Origin: an uncultured Chitinophagaceae bacterium
Lineage (GTDB): Bacteria; Bacteroidota; Bacteroidia; Chitinophagales; Chitinophagaceae
NCBI GenBank assembly: GCA_937919945.1
Contig: CALESY010000030.1
Coordinates: 1-18,979 of the forward strand
Length of the DNA: 18,979 bases
Direction of reading: 5' to 3'
The notes beneath the pieces were generated by a model, which was not told where the DNA came from, made no database searches, and saw nothing but the letters and a program-made list of their open reading frames with translations. The position numbers and the translations under genes are program-made. This document shows, in pieces, positions 7,453-15,309 of the stretch (position 1 is the stretch's first letter; each line of letters starts with the position of its first letter).

Positions 7453-8187
7453 TTAATTGGCTTCTTCAAATTTTCGGAGCAGGCTATCTGTTGAAGGATT
7501 TGCCTTCCATACATCGAAGTGATGGCGGACCCACATTTGTATTTCAAGGTCAGTAGCTGCTCTTGCAAAATCGTATTGCATTGGGTTGTATTGAATAAAT
7601 AATATGGCAGCGTTGTTTTTCAGGCCTGTTAGTTTTTCTACTGTTTCTTTGTTATACCTCAGAGCTATATAGCGTTGTTTATTGTCTTCTTCAAGTTGTT
7701 TCACAAAGGCTTTGTTCTTCTTCTTTTTGCCCGATGCGGTGTAAGCCAGTTCTGATATAACACCGTCAAATGCTATGCCGTTATTCATATTCATTTGTGG
7801 TTTGTGTTTAGCATCTTTAATTGTTTTTCTGTATAGTAAAGCTCTTGCAGCTGAATCTTCATAATACTTTGCATAAGGAGATTTCACCTCTACTTCTTGC
7901 AATTTGTTTTGTACGGGGTTCATAAATATAGTATCCGGAACTTTGTACACACGCTTCACACTGAAGTAAAAGCCATCATGCGAACATAAGAGGGTATCGC
8001 CTTTTTTATATGGCAGATAGCAAATACCATTATCGTTGGTACGGCTTGTTAATTTACTTTGTTTATTGGCTACAACAGCATTGGGCAGTGGTAAGCCACT
8101 CGGCTTATCAATTACAACTATTTTATTTTGAGCAAAAAGACAAAATGTATATATGTTGAATATCAATAAAAGAATTTTACTTCTCAT
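7453..8187 (-). CDS. Small secreted protein, carboxypeptidase-regulatory-like N-terminus (paralogue B)
   Basis: The 244 residues start with a signal peptide (hydrophobic 4-19, cleavage likely after FAQ). A short beta-sandwich region (about 22-100) follows, with the pattern seen in CarboxypepD_reg-like domains: a xGLPLPNAVV turn, then TNDNGICYLPY. A basic helical region follows (about 105-190, including KKKKNK), then a C-terminal signature at about 201-231 with P202-M, Y205-D, A208-R, A211-T, E215, M218-W219, R221-H-H, W227 and N230-P231. That signature and the region before it match the upstream neighbour, so the two are tandem paralogues. The function is unknown; the cell location should be periplasm or outer-membrane-facing. 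The start overlaps the end of the upstream paralogue by 11 nt. Confidence 0.8.
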   Translation of the reverse strand: MRSKILLLIFNIYTFCLFAQNKIVVIDKPSGLPLPNAVVANKQSKLTSRTNDNGICYLPYKKGDTLLCSHDGFYFSVKRVYKVPDTIFMNPVQNKLQEVEVKSPYAKYYEDSAARALLYRKTIKDAKHKPQMNMNNGIAFDGVISELAYTASGKKKKNKAFVKQLEEDNKQRYIALRYNKETVEKLTGLKNNAAILFIQYNPMQYDFARAATDLEIQMWVRHHFDVWKANPSTDSLLRKFEEAN

Positions 8188-8908
8188 AGATGCTTTTTGT
8201 CTGGTGCAAACTATCTACTTGTGGTATAATCGGGTTTTTCATCCACAACTTGTAATGATGACGTATCCACATTTTTAGTTCCAGTTCCGTAGCATTGCGG
8301 GCATAGTCATATTCCATCGGGTAGGCATTCATAAAGTGTCCGAGGCTGTCGCCTGTCAGTCCCGTTAGTGAACTTACCAGGTCGGGCGTATATCGGGTGT
8401 CTATAAATCGGTTGCTTTCCCATTTTACAAAATTGCGCTGAAAAGCAAGCCTTGTTCTGCTTTTCTTGGAAATTCTGTCTGCAATAAATGATACCGGGCT
8501 CATAATTGAGTTGCTACGCTCCCATGCCAATGCACGTTTGTAAGTAGAACGCCGCCTGATAGAGTCGAGTTGGTAGGGTGTATATTTTGGTCGCAGTACA
8601 AATTCTTCCAGTTCAAACCGTTTTACAGGCAACGCTATTTTTATACCATTTTGCATCAATTCTGCACTAATGTATTTACGTTGCTCTGCATAACCCACCA
8701 TGCTGAAAACAAGTTGTTGTCCTTCGTAGGCCGGTATTGTAAATGCCCCTGTCGAATTAGTATAAACAGTTTGTTGGGTGCTGACGTTGATGACACTAAC
8801 TGGGTATAATGGCCTACCCGTCTGAGCTTCTGTTACAACCCCCGAAATGCTTTGGGCAGATGATGCGCTACTGATTAATAAAAGATATATGAATAAAAAC
8901 TGCCTCAC
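8177..8908 (-). CDS. Small secreted protein with carboxypeptidase-regulatory-like domain (paralogue A)
   Basis: The 243 residues are read from a GTG start at 8908; no in-frame ATG precedes it and the signal peptide (hydrophobic 4-18, cut near SSAQS) begins right after. Residues about 20-95 form a typical CarboxypepD_reg-like domain: ISGVVTEAQTGRPLYPVSVI, then NSTGAFTIPA and FSMVGYAEQ, as in TonB-linked and other secreted Bacteroidota proteins. The remainder is a basic, likely helical region ending in the signature shared with its neighbour: P197-M-E-Y-D, A203-R, A206-T-E, M213-W, R216-H-H, W222 and N225-P226. It is too short to be a transporter and has no plug or barrel. It is the first gene of a minus-strand unit with a TAnnTTTG box 32 nt upstream. 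The function is unknown. Confidence 0.8.
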   Translation of the reverse strand: MRQFLFIYLLLISSASSAQSISGVVTEAQTGRPLYPVSVINVSTQQTVYTNSTGAFTIPAYEGQQLVFSMVGYAEQRKYISAELMQNGIKIALPVKRFELEEFVLRPKYTPYQLDSIRRRSTYKRALAWERSNSIMSPVSFIADRISKKSRTRLAFQRNFVKWESNRFIDTRYTPDLVSSLTGLTGDSLGHFMNAYPMEYDYARNATELELKMWIRHHYKLWMKNPIIPQVDSLHQTKSIYEK

Positions 8909-8940
8909 GTTTTGTAAAGGTAAACAGCCATAGTCTATAA

Positions 8941-8948
8941 CAAAGTTA
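8941..8948 (-). promoter_or_regulatory. -7 promoter box for the secreted-protein pair
   Basis: On the minus strand bases 8948-8941 read TAACTTTG, an exact TAnnTTTG match, 32 nt before the GTG start. A TTG lies 15 nt further upstream (8966-8964), which is closer than the usual 17-23 nt spacing. Confidence 0.35.
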
Positions 8949-9002
8949 TAAGCCTCTATTTGACAATACTTTAAGAAAATAACAACCCGATATGCTTTTG
9001 TG

Positions 9003-9034
9003 TTGGGCTATTGAGGCATTATTAATTATTTTCG
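9003..9034 (+). promoter_or_regulatory. Probable promoter of kbl
   Basis: TTG at 9003-9005 and TATTTTCG at 9027-9034 (one mismatch to TAnnTTTG) are 21 nt apart. The box ends 20 nt before the ATG at 9055. No Shine-Dalgarno sequence is visible. The 146-nt gap to the divergent secreted-protein gene therefore carries promoters in both directions. Confidence 0.4.
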
Positions 9035-9054
9035 CCATCTAAATTGAATAATAG

Positions 9055-10245
9055 ATGTCTAGTCCGTCTTTTTACACACGTATACAAAAAGAACTACAAG
9101 AGATACAAGATGCAGGCTTGTTTAAGAACGAACGCCTTATTGCTTCTGAACAAGGTGCTGAAATAACCGTTAACGGTAAGCAGGTACTTAACTTTTGTGC
9201 CAACAACTACCTAGGCCTGTCTTCTCATCCTAAAGTGATAGAAGCGGCGCATAAAACTATTGATAACCGTGGTTATGGTATGAGCTCTGTACGTTTCATA
9301 TGCGGCACACAGGATATTCACAAAGAACTGGAAGCAAAGCTATCGAAGTTTTTGGGTATGGAAGATACTATACTGTATGTAGCTTGCTTCGATGCTAATG
9401 GCGGTGTGTTCGAACCATTGCTGGGCGACCAGGATGTGATTATATCAGACGAGTTGAATCATGCCTCCATTATAGACGGTGTACGCCTTTGTAAAGCACA
9501 GCGCGCAAGATATAAACACAACGACATGACAGACCTCGAAGCACAGTTACAGGCTTTTGCAGGTGCCCGTACACGTATGATAGTTACCGACTCTGTGTTC
9601 TCTATGGACGGTACGATAGCACAATTAGATAAAATTTGTGACCTTGCCGATAAATACGATGCTATCATTATGATAGACGAAAGCCACTCATCGGGTTTTA
9701 TGGGCAAAACAGGCCGCGGCGTGCACGAGCTCTGTGGCGTGATGGACAGGATAGATATTATAACTGGCACATTGGGCAAGGCATTGGGGGGTGCGTCAGG
9801 TGGTTTTACAAGCGGCAAAAAAGAAATTGTTGATATACTTCGCCAACGTAGCCGCCCTTATCTGTTCAGTAATACGGTAGCCCCTGCCGTGGTGGGTGCT
9901 TCCATTGCCGTTTTGGATATGTTGAGTGAAACAACCGCCTTGCGCGATAAACTGGAAGAAAATACCATGTACTTCCGTGAGAAAATGACAGCTGCTGGTT
10001 TCGACATAAAACCTGGCACACACCCTATATGCCCAGTAATGTTATACGACCCTGTACTGGCACAGAAATTTGCAGCGCGTATGCTGGAAGAAGGTATCTA
10101 TGTAATAGGTTTCTTTTACCCAGTAGTGCCAAAAGGTAAAGACCGCATACGTGTACAAATATCAGCAGCCCACAGCCGCGAGCATTTAGACAAAGCCATT
10201 GCAGCATTTACCAAAGTGGGTAAAGAGTTGGGGGTGATAAAATAA
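9055..10245 (+). CDS. kbl: Glycine C-acetyltransferase (2-amino-3-ketobutyrate CoA ligase)
   Basis: This PLP enzyme of the alpha-oxoamine synthase family interconverts glycine plus acetyl-CoA with 2-amino-3-ketobutyrate, the second step of threonine breakdown. The 396 residues align along their whole length with the E. coli Kbl sequence as I remember it. Shared landmarks are NFCANNYLGL (46-55), SVRFICGTQD (78-87), SDELNHASIIDGVRLCKA (131-148), DESHSSGFMG (208-217), the PLP lysine K242 in TGTLGKALGGASGG (237-250), RQRSRPYLFSN and GFFYPVVPKG. The last segment and the near-identity of the acyl-CoA region separate it from KBL-like 8-amino-7-oxononanoate and serine palmitoyl transferases. Threonine dehydrogenase, its usual partner, is not in the window. 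It stands alone, ended by a hairpin shared with the convergent cytochrome gene. Confidence 0.95.
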   Translation: MSSPSFYTRIQKELQEIQDAGLFKNERLIASEQGAEITVNGKQVLNFCANNYLGLSSHPKVIEAAHKTIDNRGYGMSSVRFICGTQDIHKELEAKLSKFLGMEDTILYVACFDANGGVFEPLLGDQDVIISDELNHASIIDGVRLCKAQRARYKHNDMTDLEAQLQAFAGARTRMIVTDSVFSMDGTIAQLDKICDLADKYDAIIMIDESHSSGFMGKTGRGVHELCGVMDRIDIITGTLGKALGGASGGFTSGKKEIVDILRQRSRPYLFSNTVAPAVVGASIAVLDMLSETTALRDKLEENTMYFREKMTAAGFDIKPGTHPICPVMLYDPVLAQKFAARMLEEGIYVIGFFYPVVPKGKDRIRVQISAAHSREHLDKAIAAFTKVGKELGVIK

Positions 10246-10268
10246 TTACAATATTCAGGTAATATTCC

Positions 10269-10298
10269 AAAGGCGTAGATTATTCTACGCCTTTGTTT
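10269..10298. terminator. Bidirectional hairpin terminator shared by kbl and the cytochrome gene
   Basis: AAAGGCGTAGA (10269-10279) pairs perfectly with TCTACGCCTTT (10284-10294) around the 4-nt loop TTAT. On the plus strand TTTGTTTAT completes the T-rich tail. On the minus strand the stem ends in TTT followed by GGAATATT, a weaker tail. The minus-strand stop codon (complement of 10280-10282) begins in the loop, so the end of the cytochrome coding sequence forms half of the stem. Confidence 0.8.
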
Positions 10299-10663
10299 AT
10301 ATAGTCTATCAACGCATTGATGTCGTTATCTGTAAGATGGGGCATCGGAGGCATGGGGCTTTTATTGTTTTCTTCATATACTTGCTTGGCACGTGCATCG
10401 CCCAGCGATATACTTTCTTGCGAGTTGCGGATAAATTTAGCAATGCGGCTTGTATCATTATCCCATCGTTGCATACTACCGGCCAATGCTGGACCTATTG
10501 ATTTGTCGTTCATCTTATGGCACTGCATACAGTTGGCTACAAATATGGCTTTGCCCTTGCTCATGCCTGGGTGGTTACTTTCCTTTTTTGCTTGTTGATT
10601 GTTGTCGCTACCACAAGCTGCAAACGCTAATGTGCTGATAAGAAGTATAGACTGTAGTTTCAT
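10280..10663 (-). CDS. Lipoprotein mono-haem cytochrome c (class I)
   Basis: This is a 127-residue electron carrier. The N-terminus is a lipoprotein signal peptide with lipobox AFAAC, giving C17 as the lipidated residue. A polar linker (18-33) follows, then a single cytochrome c domain with haem-binding C45-M-Q-C48-H49 and a distal methionine in SPMPPMPHL (M104 or M107) before the final helix TDNDINALIDYI. The protein should be tethered to the membrane on the periplasmic side. Its size and motif spacing match class I c-type cytochromes. It lies 46 nt downstream of lepB, with a strong terminator hairpin in that gap and no clear promoter of its own. Its redox partner is unknown. Confidence 0.9.
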   Translation of the reverse strand: MKLQSILLISTLAFAACGSDNNQQAKKESNHPGMSKGKAIFVANCMQCHKMNDKSIGPALAGSMQRWDNDTSRIAKFIRNSQESISLGDARAKQVYEENNKSPMPPMPHLTDNDINALIDYINKGVE

Positions 10664-10673
10664 AAATCGTAAT

Positions 10674-10701
10674 AAAAAATGCCCCTGCTAGTTGCAGGGG
10701 C
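10674..10701 (-). terminator. Rho-independent terminator after lepB
   Basis: Read on the minus strand, GCCCCTGC (10701-10694), loop AACTA and GCAGGGGC (10688-10681) form an 8-bp GC-rich stem, followed by ATTTTTTATT, a classic U-tract. It starts 8 nt after the lepB stop and ends about 10 nt before the cytochrome start, so any readthrough transcript would carry it as an attenuator. Confidence 0.85.
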
Positions 10702-10709
10702 GAAGTTAG

Positions 10710-11894
10710 TTATTTACTCAATGAGCTAACACTGTGGAAGAGTCGTTTCCAACGCAAATTGAAGAGAGAGTTTTTGTGGCTCAGCCATACAAACGATGCT
10801 TTGCCTACTATGTGGTCCTCAGGTACAAAACCCCAATAGCGGGAGTCTAGCGAGTTGTGCCTGTTATCGCCCATCATCCAGTAATAGTCCATTTTGAAAG
10901 TATAGCTGGTAGCTTCTTGTCCGTTGATGAAGATTTTACCGTCACGCTCTTCCAGTTTATTGCCTTCGTATTTGTATATAATACGGCGGTAGAAGGAGAG
11001 GTTTTGCTTGTTTAGTGCAACGGTAGCACCTTTTTTCGGTACTATGAATGGGCCATAATTATCTCTGTTCCATTTAAAATTGGTTGGGTCGTGCGGGAAC
11101 GCATCGTCCAGTGTACTGCCTGCTGGTATAACATAAGGTTGTACGTCAATCACACCGGGCAATTGCTTTACAATGGCTACCTTATCATTAGGTATTTCCA
11201 GCAGATAGCCCCCACCTTCCGATTTTTGTACTACCACATCATTATCTGCCAATATTTCTTCATCAAGCAGGTTGCCGTTTGTACGTACGATGTAAGAAAT
11301 TTTAGAGTGCGGAAATACTTTGGCAGGTTTGTCGTTTACATATACAATGCCATTTACTATTTGTAGTTTATCACCCGGCACACCCATGCATCGTTTGATG
11401 TAATTATCTTTTTTATCTATTGGACGGGTGATGATATTATACGAGCCAATAATTACATCGCGGCCTCTGGCCCTGCATGCCTGATAGTAATCTTCATTCG
11501 GAGCTTCCTCTATTACCGTATCACCATTAGGGAAATTGAATACTACCACATCATACCTCTCCACTTTCCCAAACCCCGGCCAACGATGGTATTTCCATTG
11601 TACTGCATCGGTATAAGATTCTCCACCTACCAATGGCATAGTATTATGCACTAAAGGTACAGCAAGTGGCGTCATAGGGGTACGCGGGCCATAAGCCATT
11701 TTGCTTACAAAAAGATAGTCATTTACCAACAAGCTGCCTTCCATAGAGCCTGTAGGGATGGTGTAGGCTTCTATAAAAAAAGTACGGATGATGGTAGCCG
11801 CCACTACAGCAAATACAAGGGCATCGAGCCACTCTCGCCACCATACTTTTTTCTTTTTGTTTTCGTCTTTCTTTTTCCAGAATGCTAGTCGCAT
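10710..11894 (-). CDS. lepB: Signal peptidase I
   Basis: This membrane-bound serine protease cuts signal peptides from exported proteins on the outer face of the inner membrane. In the 394 residues a basic N-terminus (KKKDENKKKK) precedes one transmembrane helix (about 23-40). Box B, IPTGSMEGSL (46-55), carries the catalytic serine S50. Box D, NYIKRCMGVPGD (164-175), carries the general-base lysine K167. Box E, GDNRHNSLDSRYWG (342-355), closes the active site. A long insertion between boxes D and E (about 190-335) makes it larger than the E. coli-type core, a size I regard as normal for Bacteroidota. A consensus-like promoter lies 22 nt upstream of the ATG, and a strong terminator follows. 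Confidence 0.96.
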   Translation of the reverse strand: MRLAFWKKKDENKKKKVWWREWLDALVFAVVAATIIRTFFIEAYTIPTGSMEGSLLVNDYLFVSKMAYGPRTPMTPLAVPLVHNTMPLVGGESYTDAVQWKYHRWPGFGKVERYDVVVFNFPNGDTVIEEAPNEDYYQACRARGRDVIIGSYNIITRPIDKKDNYIKRCMGVPGDKLQIVNGIVYVNDKPAKVFPHSKISYIVRTNGNLLDEEILADNDVVVQKSEGGGYLLEIPNDKVAIVKQLPGVIDVQPYVIPAGSTLDDAFPHDPTNFKWNRDNYGPFIVPKKGATVALNKQNLSFYRRIIYKYEGNKLEERDGKIFINGQEATSYTFKMDYYWMMGDNRHNSLDSRYWGFVPEDHIVGKASFVWLSHKNSLFNLRWKRLFHSVSSLSK

Positions 11895-11916
11895 GAGGTG
11901 TTTGTATTAGTGGCAA

Positions 11917-11946
11917 CAAAACTAAGAACTTCCACTACATTTTAAA
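11917..11946 (-). promoter_or_regulatory. Probable promoter of lepB
   Basis: On the minus strand bases 11924-11917 read TAGTTTTG, an exact TAnnTTTG match ending 22 nt before the ATG. CTTT at 11947-11944 sits 19 nt upstream in place of the -33 element. The rest of the 237-base gap up to kmo (11925-12131) is AT-rich, with no further gene. It holds only an imperfect 8-bp inverted repeat at 12049-12074 and a shortened box TAAATTG at 12100-12106 that may serve kmo. Confidence 0.5.
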
Positions 11947-12131
11947 GAATAATAGATAACGCTTTAAGAAATCTTTACAATAAAAATATTTAACACGTAT
12001 AACTGTGATTTTTTGATGGTTATTGATACGTAGGCCAACTATTATTAAACGAAATCTGCTTTACTGATTTTCGTTCTTCTCTTGTTCTCCCATTTTGAGT
12101 AAATTGCCCGTCTAACGATAATTACAGATAC

Positions 12132-13511
12132 ATGGCACGTTCGGTTACTATATTAGGTGCAGGTTTGGTAGGTTCTTTATTGGCCGTTTTATTGCGCAAA
12201 CGTGGGTATGAGGTAACGGTGTATGAACGCCGTCCGGATATGCGTAAAGCATCCATGAGTGCGGGCAAGTCCATCAACCTTGCCATGAGCGCGCGTGGAT
12301 GGAAAGCATTGGATATGGCAGGCTTGCGAAAAGATATTGAAGAACTGGCAATACCTATGCCGGGCAGATTTATGCACCAGCCCGATGGCACAGGTGTATT
12401 TCAGCCTTATGGTAAAAACAATGAAGCCATCTACTCCGTAAGTCGTGGCGATTTGAATAAAAAACTGATGACACTTGCCGAACAGGTAGGTGCTACAATA
12501 CATTTCAGCCATCGTTGCAATCGGGTAGATGTACCAACCAATCGTGTGTATCTTGAAGATGCCGACGGTAAAGAAAAAATAGTAGATGCCGATTTGCTCT
12601 TTGGTTCAGATGGTGCATTTTCTGCATTACGTAATGGCTATCAGTTTCTGGACAGGGCAAATCTCACGCAACATTACATAGAGCATGGCTATAAAGAGCT
12701 ATCTATACCACCGGATGAACAAGGCAACCTGCGCATGGAGAAAAACGCCCTGCACATCTGGCCGCGCAAAAACTTTATGCTAATAGCATTACCTAATACA
12801 GACGGTACGTTTACCTGCACATTGTTTTTGCCGTTTGAAGGAGATATATCTTTTGAAAAACTGAAGACAGAGGCTGACGTTAAAGCATTCTTCAATGAAC
12901 ACTTCCCCGATGCAGTGCCGATGATGCCTACATTGGTAGAAGATTTCTTTGGCAATCCTACTTCCTCACTGGTTACCATTCGCATATCGCCCTGGCATTA
13001 TAAAGATAAGAGTGCGTTGATAGGTGATGCCGCACATGCCATTGTTCCCTTTTACGGGCAAGGCATGAATGCAGGTTTTGAAGATTGTACCATACTGGCA
13101 TCATTGATAGATAAGCACGGTGATGATTGGGGAACTATACTAAATGAGTACGACCAAAAACGCAAACCCAATGGCGATGCAGTATTGGAACTGGCACTGA
13201 TGAACTTCGTAGAAATGCGGGATAAAGTAGCCGAGCCATCATTCTTAGAGCGCAAGAAAATAGAAAAAGAACTTGGCAAGCGATACCCTGAAAAATTTGT
13301 GTCGGTGTACGAGATGGTATCATTCACCCATACACCTTACAACACGGCGTGGAGTTGTATCAAAGCACAGGATAAACTGCTTGGTACCATTATGAGCAGT
13401 GGCGATTTTTTTACTAATATCAACGATACCACATTTTGCAGCAAGCTCGATAACTGGGTAAGCGACTATCACAACGAAGTAAAACAACTGGATTTCGGAC
13501 ATGAAGCCTGA
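12132..13511 (+). CDS. kmo: Kynurenine 3-monooxygenase
   Basis: This FAD monooxygenase hydroxylates L-kynurenine to 3-hydroxykynurenine with NADPH and O2, on the tryptophan-to-quinolinate route. In the 459 residues the Rossmann motif is ILGAGLVGS (7-15). GRFMH (78-82) holds the substrate-carboxylate arginine R79, and Y101 in AIYSVSRGDLN fits the conserved substrate-binding tyrosine. Also diagnostic are LLFGSDGAFSALR (155-167), GYKELSIPP (186-194), NALHIWPR (205-212) and IGDAAHAIVPFYGQGMNAGF (297-316). These KMO-specific segments distinguish it from general PHBH-type hydroxylases. The length fits the family. No other kynurenine-pathway gene is near. Its last 11 nt overlap the start of recJ, so the two are probably co-transcribed and coupled. 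Confidence 0.94.
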   Translation: MARSVTILGAGLVGSLLAVLLRKRGYEVTVYERRPDMRKASMSAGKSINLAMSARGWKALDMAGLRKDIEELAIPMPGRFMHQPDGTGVFQPYGKNNEAIYSVSRGDLNKKLMTLAEQVGATIHFSHRCNRVDVPTNRVYLEDADGKEKIVDADLLFGSDGAFSALRNGYQFLDRANLTQHYIEHGYKELSIPPDEQGNLRMEKNALHIWPRKNFMLIALPNTDGTFTCTLFLPFEGDISFEKLKTEADVKAFFNEHFPDAVPMMPTLVEDFFGNPTSSLVTIRISPWHYKDKSALIGDAAHAIVPFYGQGMNAGFEDCTILASLIDKHGDDWGTILNEYDQKRKPNGDAVLELALMNFVEMRDKVAEPSFLERKKIEKELGKRYPEKFVSVYEMVSFTHTPYNTAWSCIKAQDKLLGTIMSSGDFFTNINDTTFCSKLDNWVSDYHNEVKQLDFGHEA

Positions 13512-15201
13512 GAAGCGTTGGACACTAAAACCTGCTGAACAGGACATCATTAATAATATATACAAGGCACTGAGCATACACCCTGCGTTGTGTCGTGTGC
13601 TGGCAATACGCGGTATTCAGGATTTTGATACTGCAAAAACATTTTTCCGTCCAGAGCTGTCGCATTTGCATGATCCCTACCTGATGAAAGGAATGGATAA
13701 AGCCGTGCAACGCATCAGCGAAGCTATAGAATGGAATGAGCGTATATTGATATATGGTGATTATGATGTAGATGGCACAACATCTGTTGCAGTTGTCTAT
13801 TCTTTTCTTCGTAAACAATATAAAGGGCAGCTTGAGTATTATATACCACATCGCTACCGAGAGGGTTATGGTGTTTCCAAAGCAGGCATTGATTACGCAC
13901 ATGCCAATGGTTTTACATTACTCATCACGCTCGACTGTGGTATTAAGTCAGTAGAATTGATAGCGTATGCACAATCGCTTGGTATAGATGTGATAGTATG
14001 CGACCACCACACGCCAGACGATATGCTGCCGCCTGCATTGGCTGTACTCAATCCTAAACAAACAGATTGCCCCTATCCGTACAAAGAACTAAGCGGATGC
14101 GGTATCGGGTTTAAACTGATATGTGCGTTGGCACAACGTTGGAGCTTGCCCCATGATGAAGTCTTTCAATACCTCGACTTAGTAGCTACCAGCATAGCGG
14201 CAGACATTGTACCGATAGATGGTGAGAACCGGGTATTGGCATACTACGGAGTAAAGAAAGTAAATGAAAACCCATCGCTCGGCATCAAGGTGCTGAAAGA
14301 AATGGCTGGGGTTACACGCACACTGTCTGTATCAGACCTTGTATTTGTAATAGGCCCGCGAGTGAACGCTGCAGGCCGTATGGATGATGCCCGTAAAGCA
14401 GTAGAGCTATTTATTGAGCCTGACCCTGAAAAAATTCACGCATTGGCAGATGCGCTGCAATCTGATAATAGCGACCGGAAAGAAGTAGATAAGAATATTA
14501 CAGAAGAGGCACTGTCTATGATACAGGGTGATGATACAATGACAGCACGTAAGTCAACCGTACTGTATAAGGAACATTGGCATAAGGGCGTTGTGGGTAT
14601 CGTAGCATCGCGCTTGATAGATTATTACTACCGCCCCACCATCGTCCTCACCAAAAGCAACGACAAAGTAACAGGCTCTGCACGTTCTGTTAGTGGCTTT
14701 AATATCTATGAGGCAATACACGCCTGCAGAGATTTGCTCGAAAACTATGGTGGACACTTCTACGCTGCGGGTATGACGATGCACCCCGATAATGTAAACG
14801 AATTTGTCGCCAGGTTTGAAGAAGTAGTAGCCCAATCCATACCACCCGAACTGCTGATACCTGAAATAGAAATTGACGCGGAGATTATACTTTCAGACAT
14901 CAAGCCCGCATTTTATAATATCATTAAACAGTTTGAACCGTTTGGGCCTACTAACCTGCGCCCAGTGTTCATCACCAAGCGCGTGTACGATTATCAAGGA
15001 CATAGCCGCATTGTAAAAGAACAACACATCAAGTTCGTAGTGCATCAGCACAAAGGTGTGATAATTGACGGCATTGGGTTTAATATGGCCGACAAGTATG
15101 AAATACTGCAACGGGGGGCTTTTGATATAGTCTATACCATAGATGAAAACGAATTTAACGGCACCACCAAGCTGCAAATGAAAGTGATAGATATAAGGTA
15201 G
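13501..15201 (+). CDS. recJ: Single-stranded-DNA-specific 5'-3' exonuclease RecJ
   Basis: RecJ degrades 5'-ended single-stranded DNA in recombination and mismatch or base-excision repair. The 566 residues show the DHH phosphoesterase core: ILIYGDYDVDGTTS (82-95, metal ligands D87, D89, D91), LDCG (D145) and CDHHTP (167-172). The DHHA1 domain follows, with HKGVVGIVASRL (361-372), SARSVSGFNIYEA and GGHFYAAGM (417-425). A C-terminal OB-fold-like region with FEPFGPTNLRPVF (478-490) completes the usual RecJ architecture. The N-terminal WTLKP begins like other RecJ proteins, which supports the ATG at 13501 even though it overlaps kmo by 11 nt. It ends before a hairpin shared with the convergent kinase gene. 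Confidence 0.96.
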   Translation: MKPEKRWTLKPAEQDIINNIYKALSIHPALCRVLAIRGIQDFDTAKTFFRPELSHLHDPYLMKGMDKAVQRISEAIEWNERILIYGDYDVDGTTSVAVVYSFLRKQYKGQLEYYIPHRYREGYGVSKAGIDYAHANGFTLLITLDCGIKSVELIAYAQSLGIDVIVCDHHTPDDMLPPALAVLNPKQTDCPYPYKELSGCGIGFKLICALAQRWSLPHDEVFQYLDLVATSIAADIVPIDGENRVLAYYGVKKVNENPSLGIKVLKEMAGVTRTLSVSDLVFVIGPRVNAAGRMDDARKAVELFIEPDPEKIHALADALQSDNSDRKEVDKNITEEALSMIQGDDTMTARKSTVLYKEHWHKGVVGIVASRLIDYYYRPTIVLTKSNDKVTGSARSVSGFNIYEAIHACRDLLENYGGHFYAAGMTMHPDNVNEFVARFEEVVAQSIPPELLIPEIEIDAEIILSDIKPAFYNIIKQFEPFGPTNLRPVFITKRVYDYQGHSRIVKEQHIKFVVHQHKGVIIDGIGFNMADKYEILQRGAFDIVYTIDENEFNGTTKLQMKVIDIR

Positions 15202-15231
15202 GGCTTCAGGTTCTATAGATTATCATCGTAC

Positions 15232-15259
15232 AAAAAGAAAGGAGCTAAAAGCTCCTTTC
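15232..15259. terminator. Hairpin terminator between recJ and the PfkB kinase gene
   Basis: GAAAGGAGCT (15237-15246) and AGCTCCTTTC (15250-15259) form a perfect 10-bp stem with an AAA loop. On the minus strand it is followed by TTTTTG, so it is best suited to end the kinase transcript. On the plus strand the tail is A-rich, so termination of recJ there would be weaker. It lies in the 108-nt gap between two convergent genes. Confidence 0.7.
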
Positions 15260-15309
15260 AAAAAGTCAATATATATTCCCGTAGTTATCCTAATCGGTAA
15301 GGTTGTAGA

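Noticed and set aside
12049..12074. Imperfect inverted repeat ACGAAATC / GATTTTCGT upstream of kmo as an operator
   Set aside because: Only 8 bp with a bulge in an AT-rich gap; no regulator gene nearby, and chance is likely.
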